Positions 62,734 through 64,000 of a stretch of 64,000 bases of DNA are shown in pieces. The number at the start of each line of letters is the position of its first letter. Position 1 is the first letter of the stretch. Position numbers and translations under genes: made by a program. Under the pieces are notes generated by a model. It ran no database searches, was not told where the DNA came from, and saw nothing but the letters and a program-made list of their open reading frames with translations. The DNA lies in NCBI GenBank assembly GCA_020634415.1, contig JACKBT010000001.1, forward strand, positions 62,001 to 126,000. Reading direction: 5' to 3'. This stretch comes from Ardenticatenaceae bacterium. Its GTDB lineage: Bacteria; Chloroflexota; Anaerolineae; Promineifilales; Promineifilaceae.

Positions 62734-63267
62734 TTATGGCTCAGCTTCAAATTCCGGCACAGGACGGGCTTCCGCCTCCCCTTGAGTCGCGGCTTCACCA
62801 TTCTCACGAATATCTTCAAGCAGCCAGTCCATCTCCTTAATCTCCCGGCGTTGTGCTTCAATAATATCATCAGCCAATGCCCGCACCCGCATGTCCGTAA
62901 TCTCGGCCCGTTCACTGGTTAAAATAGCAATCGAATGATGCGGAATCATGGCTCGCATCCACGATTCATCTTGAACAGTTACCTGGCTGCGCACCAAATA
63001 CAAAGCCAACACAAAAACGGCTAGGCTGCCAACATAGATAGACATATTAACCTGTTTATTTTTGTAGCTGCTTTGCATAAAGCTAAGCATGATCACCGCC
63101 ATCGCCGCTCCCATAATGAAAGTCATGTAGACGCGAGTCTCGCTCCAAAGCACATGGGAAAGCTCATATGTGTTCAGGTACATCAAGGCGTACATCACCA
63201 CCATCGAAGTCACAATCATCGCCGCAAATTTGCCATAGGGAGATCTTTCGTCACGTTTTTCCATCAT
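62734..63267 (-). CDS. DUF305-domain membrane protein
   Basis: 177 aa. Three or four membrane helices (about 13-92), then a DUF305 segment: WMRAMIPHHSIAILTSERAEITD and VRALADDIIEAQRREIKEMDWLL, with paired His and Met. DUF305 proteins are often linked to copper handling. Its neighbours, a thioredoxin-like protein and a copper ATPase, support that. Start ATG 63267 or 63264. Confidence 0.88.
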   Translation of the reverse strand: MMEKRDERSPYGKFAAMIVTSMVVMYALMYLNTYELSHVLWSETRVYMTFIMGAAMAVIMLSFMQSSYKNKQVNMSIYVGSLAVFVLALYLVRSQVTVQDESWMRAMIPHHSIAILTSERAEITDMRVRALADDIIEAQRREIKEMDWLLEDIRENGEAATQGEAEARPVPEFEAEP

Positions 63268-63442
63268 GCACTATCCTTGAATGATTTCTAGACGATGTTT
63301 GTACCATTAGTCAGCAGCTCCCGCTAGAGGTTTAACTCTTTTTATATCCTTTCTATACCCTCAAAATTCTGGCAACAAGAAAATGCCTTTACGACAGGAG
63401 ACCGTGAAATGAGCGAGCGATTATCAACGCAATGTTGCCCAG

Positions 63443-63823
63443 CTATTCGGAAACGGCCGTTAACACCTCCCGCAACACCTCTACCTCCTCCGCCCCATAA
63501 TACCGCTCCACCACTTCATGATTGGCATTGAGCACAACGGCCGTTGGATGCCCCCTTAACCCATAACTTTGCTGAATCGCCTCATTCTCGACCGTCCCCA
63601 CATTCACCTTCACCACAGCCACCCGCCCCGCAAACTCAACCGCCAACCCGTCCACGACGGGCTCAAAAGCCTGTCAGGGCGGTCAACCCTCCGTGTAAAA
63701 ATAGATAAACGCCGGGCCAGTGATGGGTGTCACCTCCACTTCTGGCAGAGCGGATTCAGCCTGAATACAAGCCCCCAAAAAAGCCAGCAAAGCCAAAATG
63801 CCCAACCACCAACATCTTGTCAC
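63443..63823 (-). CDS. Thioredoxin-like lipoprotein, probable selenoprotein with UxxU site
   Basis: 126 residues read as one frame with two in-frame TGA codons at 63683-63685 (residue 47) and 63674-63676 (residue 50). The protein is MTRCWWLGILALLAFLGAC (lipobox Cys19), then a thioredoxin fold: FIYFYTEG-U-PP-U-QAFEPVVDG, AVVKVNVGTVENE, and cis-Pro GHPTAVVL. The TGAs fall exactly on the two CxxC cysteines. A hairpin CCCGTC-GTG-GACGGG (63647-63661) begins 12 nt after the second TGA and can extend to 8 bp with G at the start of the loop, as in bacterial SECIS. GTG 63823 has GGAAGG 5 nt upstream. Alternative: pseudogene. Confidence 0.8.
63647..63661 (-). promoter_or_regulatory. Candidate bacterial SECIS hairpin
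   Basis: Minus-strand stem CCCGTC / GACGGG with loop GTG. The loop begins 18 nt after the second TGA and 27 nt after the first. Pairing can extend outward by A-U and G-U to 8 bp. Reported bacterial SECIS models place a G-containing small loop about 16-37 nt after the UGA, so one hairpin could serve both codons. Confidence 0.6.
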
Positions 63824-63836
63824 AAAAACCTTCCCA

Positions 63837-63872
63837 TAAAAAAACGGCCGTCTTGCAAACAAGACGGCCGTT
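63837..63872 (-). terminator. Terminator of the copper ATPase, built on two ACGGCCGT
   Basis: AACGGCCGTCTTG / CAAGACGGCCGTT with a 4-nt loop, and on the minus strand a seven-T run follows (63838-63844). It lies between the ATPase stop and the thioredoxin-like gene. Confidence 0.8.
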
Positions 63873-63887
63873 CCACACATCCATCTA

Positions 63888-64000
63888 CTATAGTTTTAGC
63901 CCACGCAAACGCAGCGCATTACTCACCACACTAATACTCGAAAAAGCCATCGCCCCCGCCGCCAAAATTGGATGCAGTTGGCGCAAAAAGTCCGGTGCCC
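63888..64000 (-). CDS. Copper-type P1B ATPase, C-terminal fragment (5' part outside window)
   Basis: The last 37 residues are visible: PDFLRQLHPILAAGAMAFS and SISVVSNALRLRGLKL, then TAG at 63888-63890. The AAGAMAFSSISVVSNALRLR pattern is the last membrane helix of CopA-type ATPases, whose conserved Met and Ser residues help bind Cu+. The rest of the gene lies off the right edge. It is transcribed toward the thioredoxin-like gene, with a terminator between. Confidence 0.88.
   Translation of the reverse strand, partial: APDFLRQLHPILAAGAMAFSSISVVSNALRLRGLKL

Noticed and set aside
63408..63540. A short plus-strand frame with AGGAG before its ATG, opposite the thioredoxin-like gene
   Set aside because: Pro-rich translation with no homology pattern, antisense to the conserved thioredoxin frame; the ribosome-like site alone is weak support.
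63683..63685. Alternative genetic code with TGA as a sense codon
   Set aside because: TGA ends clear genes here, for example the acyl-CoA dehydrogenase at 1633-1635 and the fibre-like gene at 36439-36441.
63443..63880. Thioredoxin-like gene as an ordinary pseudogene or two separate small genes
   Set aside because: Both halves are in one frame and all other conserved residues are intact; only the two active-site codons are TGA. Kept as an alternative because Sec machinery is not visible in the window.

Overview
The window reads as a chromosome segment of a GC-moderate, single-membrane, polysaccharide-producing bacterium, most likely a Chloroflexota lineage near Anaerolineae/Ardenticatenia. 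This is inferred from several traits. Secreted proteins end in a YLPLVMR/YLPFIxR tail. There are several GT-C membrane glycosyltransferases, lipoproteins with Thr/Pro linkers in front of propellers, an AfsR-like BTAD regulator and a PrsW-type protease. No phage or transposase gene was seen. About 55 protein genes and three tRNA genes are supported.

Layout. 0-6.4 kb: acyl-CoA dehydrogenase, yggT/yggS, a PQQ-type sugar dehydrogenase lipoprotein, a DUF6508 protein, dtd and a long-type glucose-1-phosphate thymidylyltransferase. 6.5-13.6 kb: a surface-polysaccharide block of three GT-C membrane proteins plus an MBOAT/SGNH O-acylation pair. The last two genes are AT-rich and lack the genome's signature palindrome. 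13.8-21 kb: an APH(3')-like kinase, a CSLREA/beta-helix/Calx-beta surface protein, a large secreted metzincin-like protein and a GNAT acetyltransferase whose degraded copy lies at 14.7 kb. 21.4-29.6 kb: a dynamin-like GTPase, an FG-GAP lipoprotein, a DUF433/DUF5615 pair, a metallophosphoesterase, and an rpmI-TraR-(CysS/MshC-like)-YozE-like cluster. 29.8-45.8 kb: an AfsR-like regulator, more surface proteins, and a channel / STAND-ATPase / TGS-ACT-ATPase cluster (37.3-41.6 kb). 45.9-52.6 kb: queA, prsW-like, tRNA-Arg, two tRNA-Ser and an S9 peptidase. 52.7-61.2 kb: fabG-like, thiolase, two alpha/beta hydrolases, a PIG-L deacetylase, acpS, a catalytically dead M16 peptidase and a GAF-SpoIIE phosphatase. 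61.3-64 kb: a C39-like peptidase, a DUF305 protein, a thioredoxin-like gene and the 3' end of a copper P-type ATPase.

The most striking local observation is at 63.4-63.8 kb. A thioredoxin-fold lipoprotein, next to the copper ATPase, has in-frame TGA codons exactly where the two CxxC cysteines should be (U-P-P-U). A hairpin with bacterial-SECIS geometry follows directly, so a double-selenocysteine thioredoxin is the best reading. A second novel-looking protein (39.85-41.57 kb) carries the TGS and ACT regulatory half of RelA/SpoT fused to an AAA/STAND ATPase instead of the (p)ppGpp enzyme domains.

Genome-scale structure is also unusual. The 8-mer palindrome ACGGCCGT occurs about 110 times by eye, against roughly one expected by chance, inside and outside genes, like cyanobacterial HIP1. 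Many intergenic spacers are short arrays of 7- or 8-bp units that often fold back on themselves, resembling cyanobacterial STRR repeats, with a different unit at each locus. Several small palindromic elements are present, two of them with visible 8- or 9-bp target duplications. A number of genes have a -10 hexamer 6-7 nt before the ATG and no Shine-Dalgarno, which suggests leaderless transcripts.
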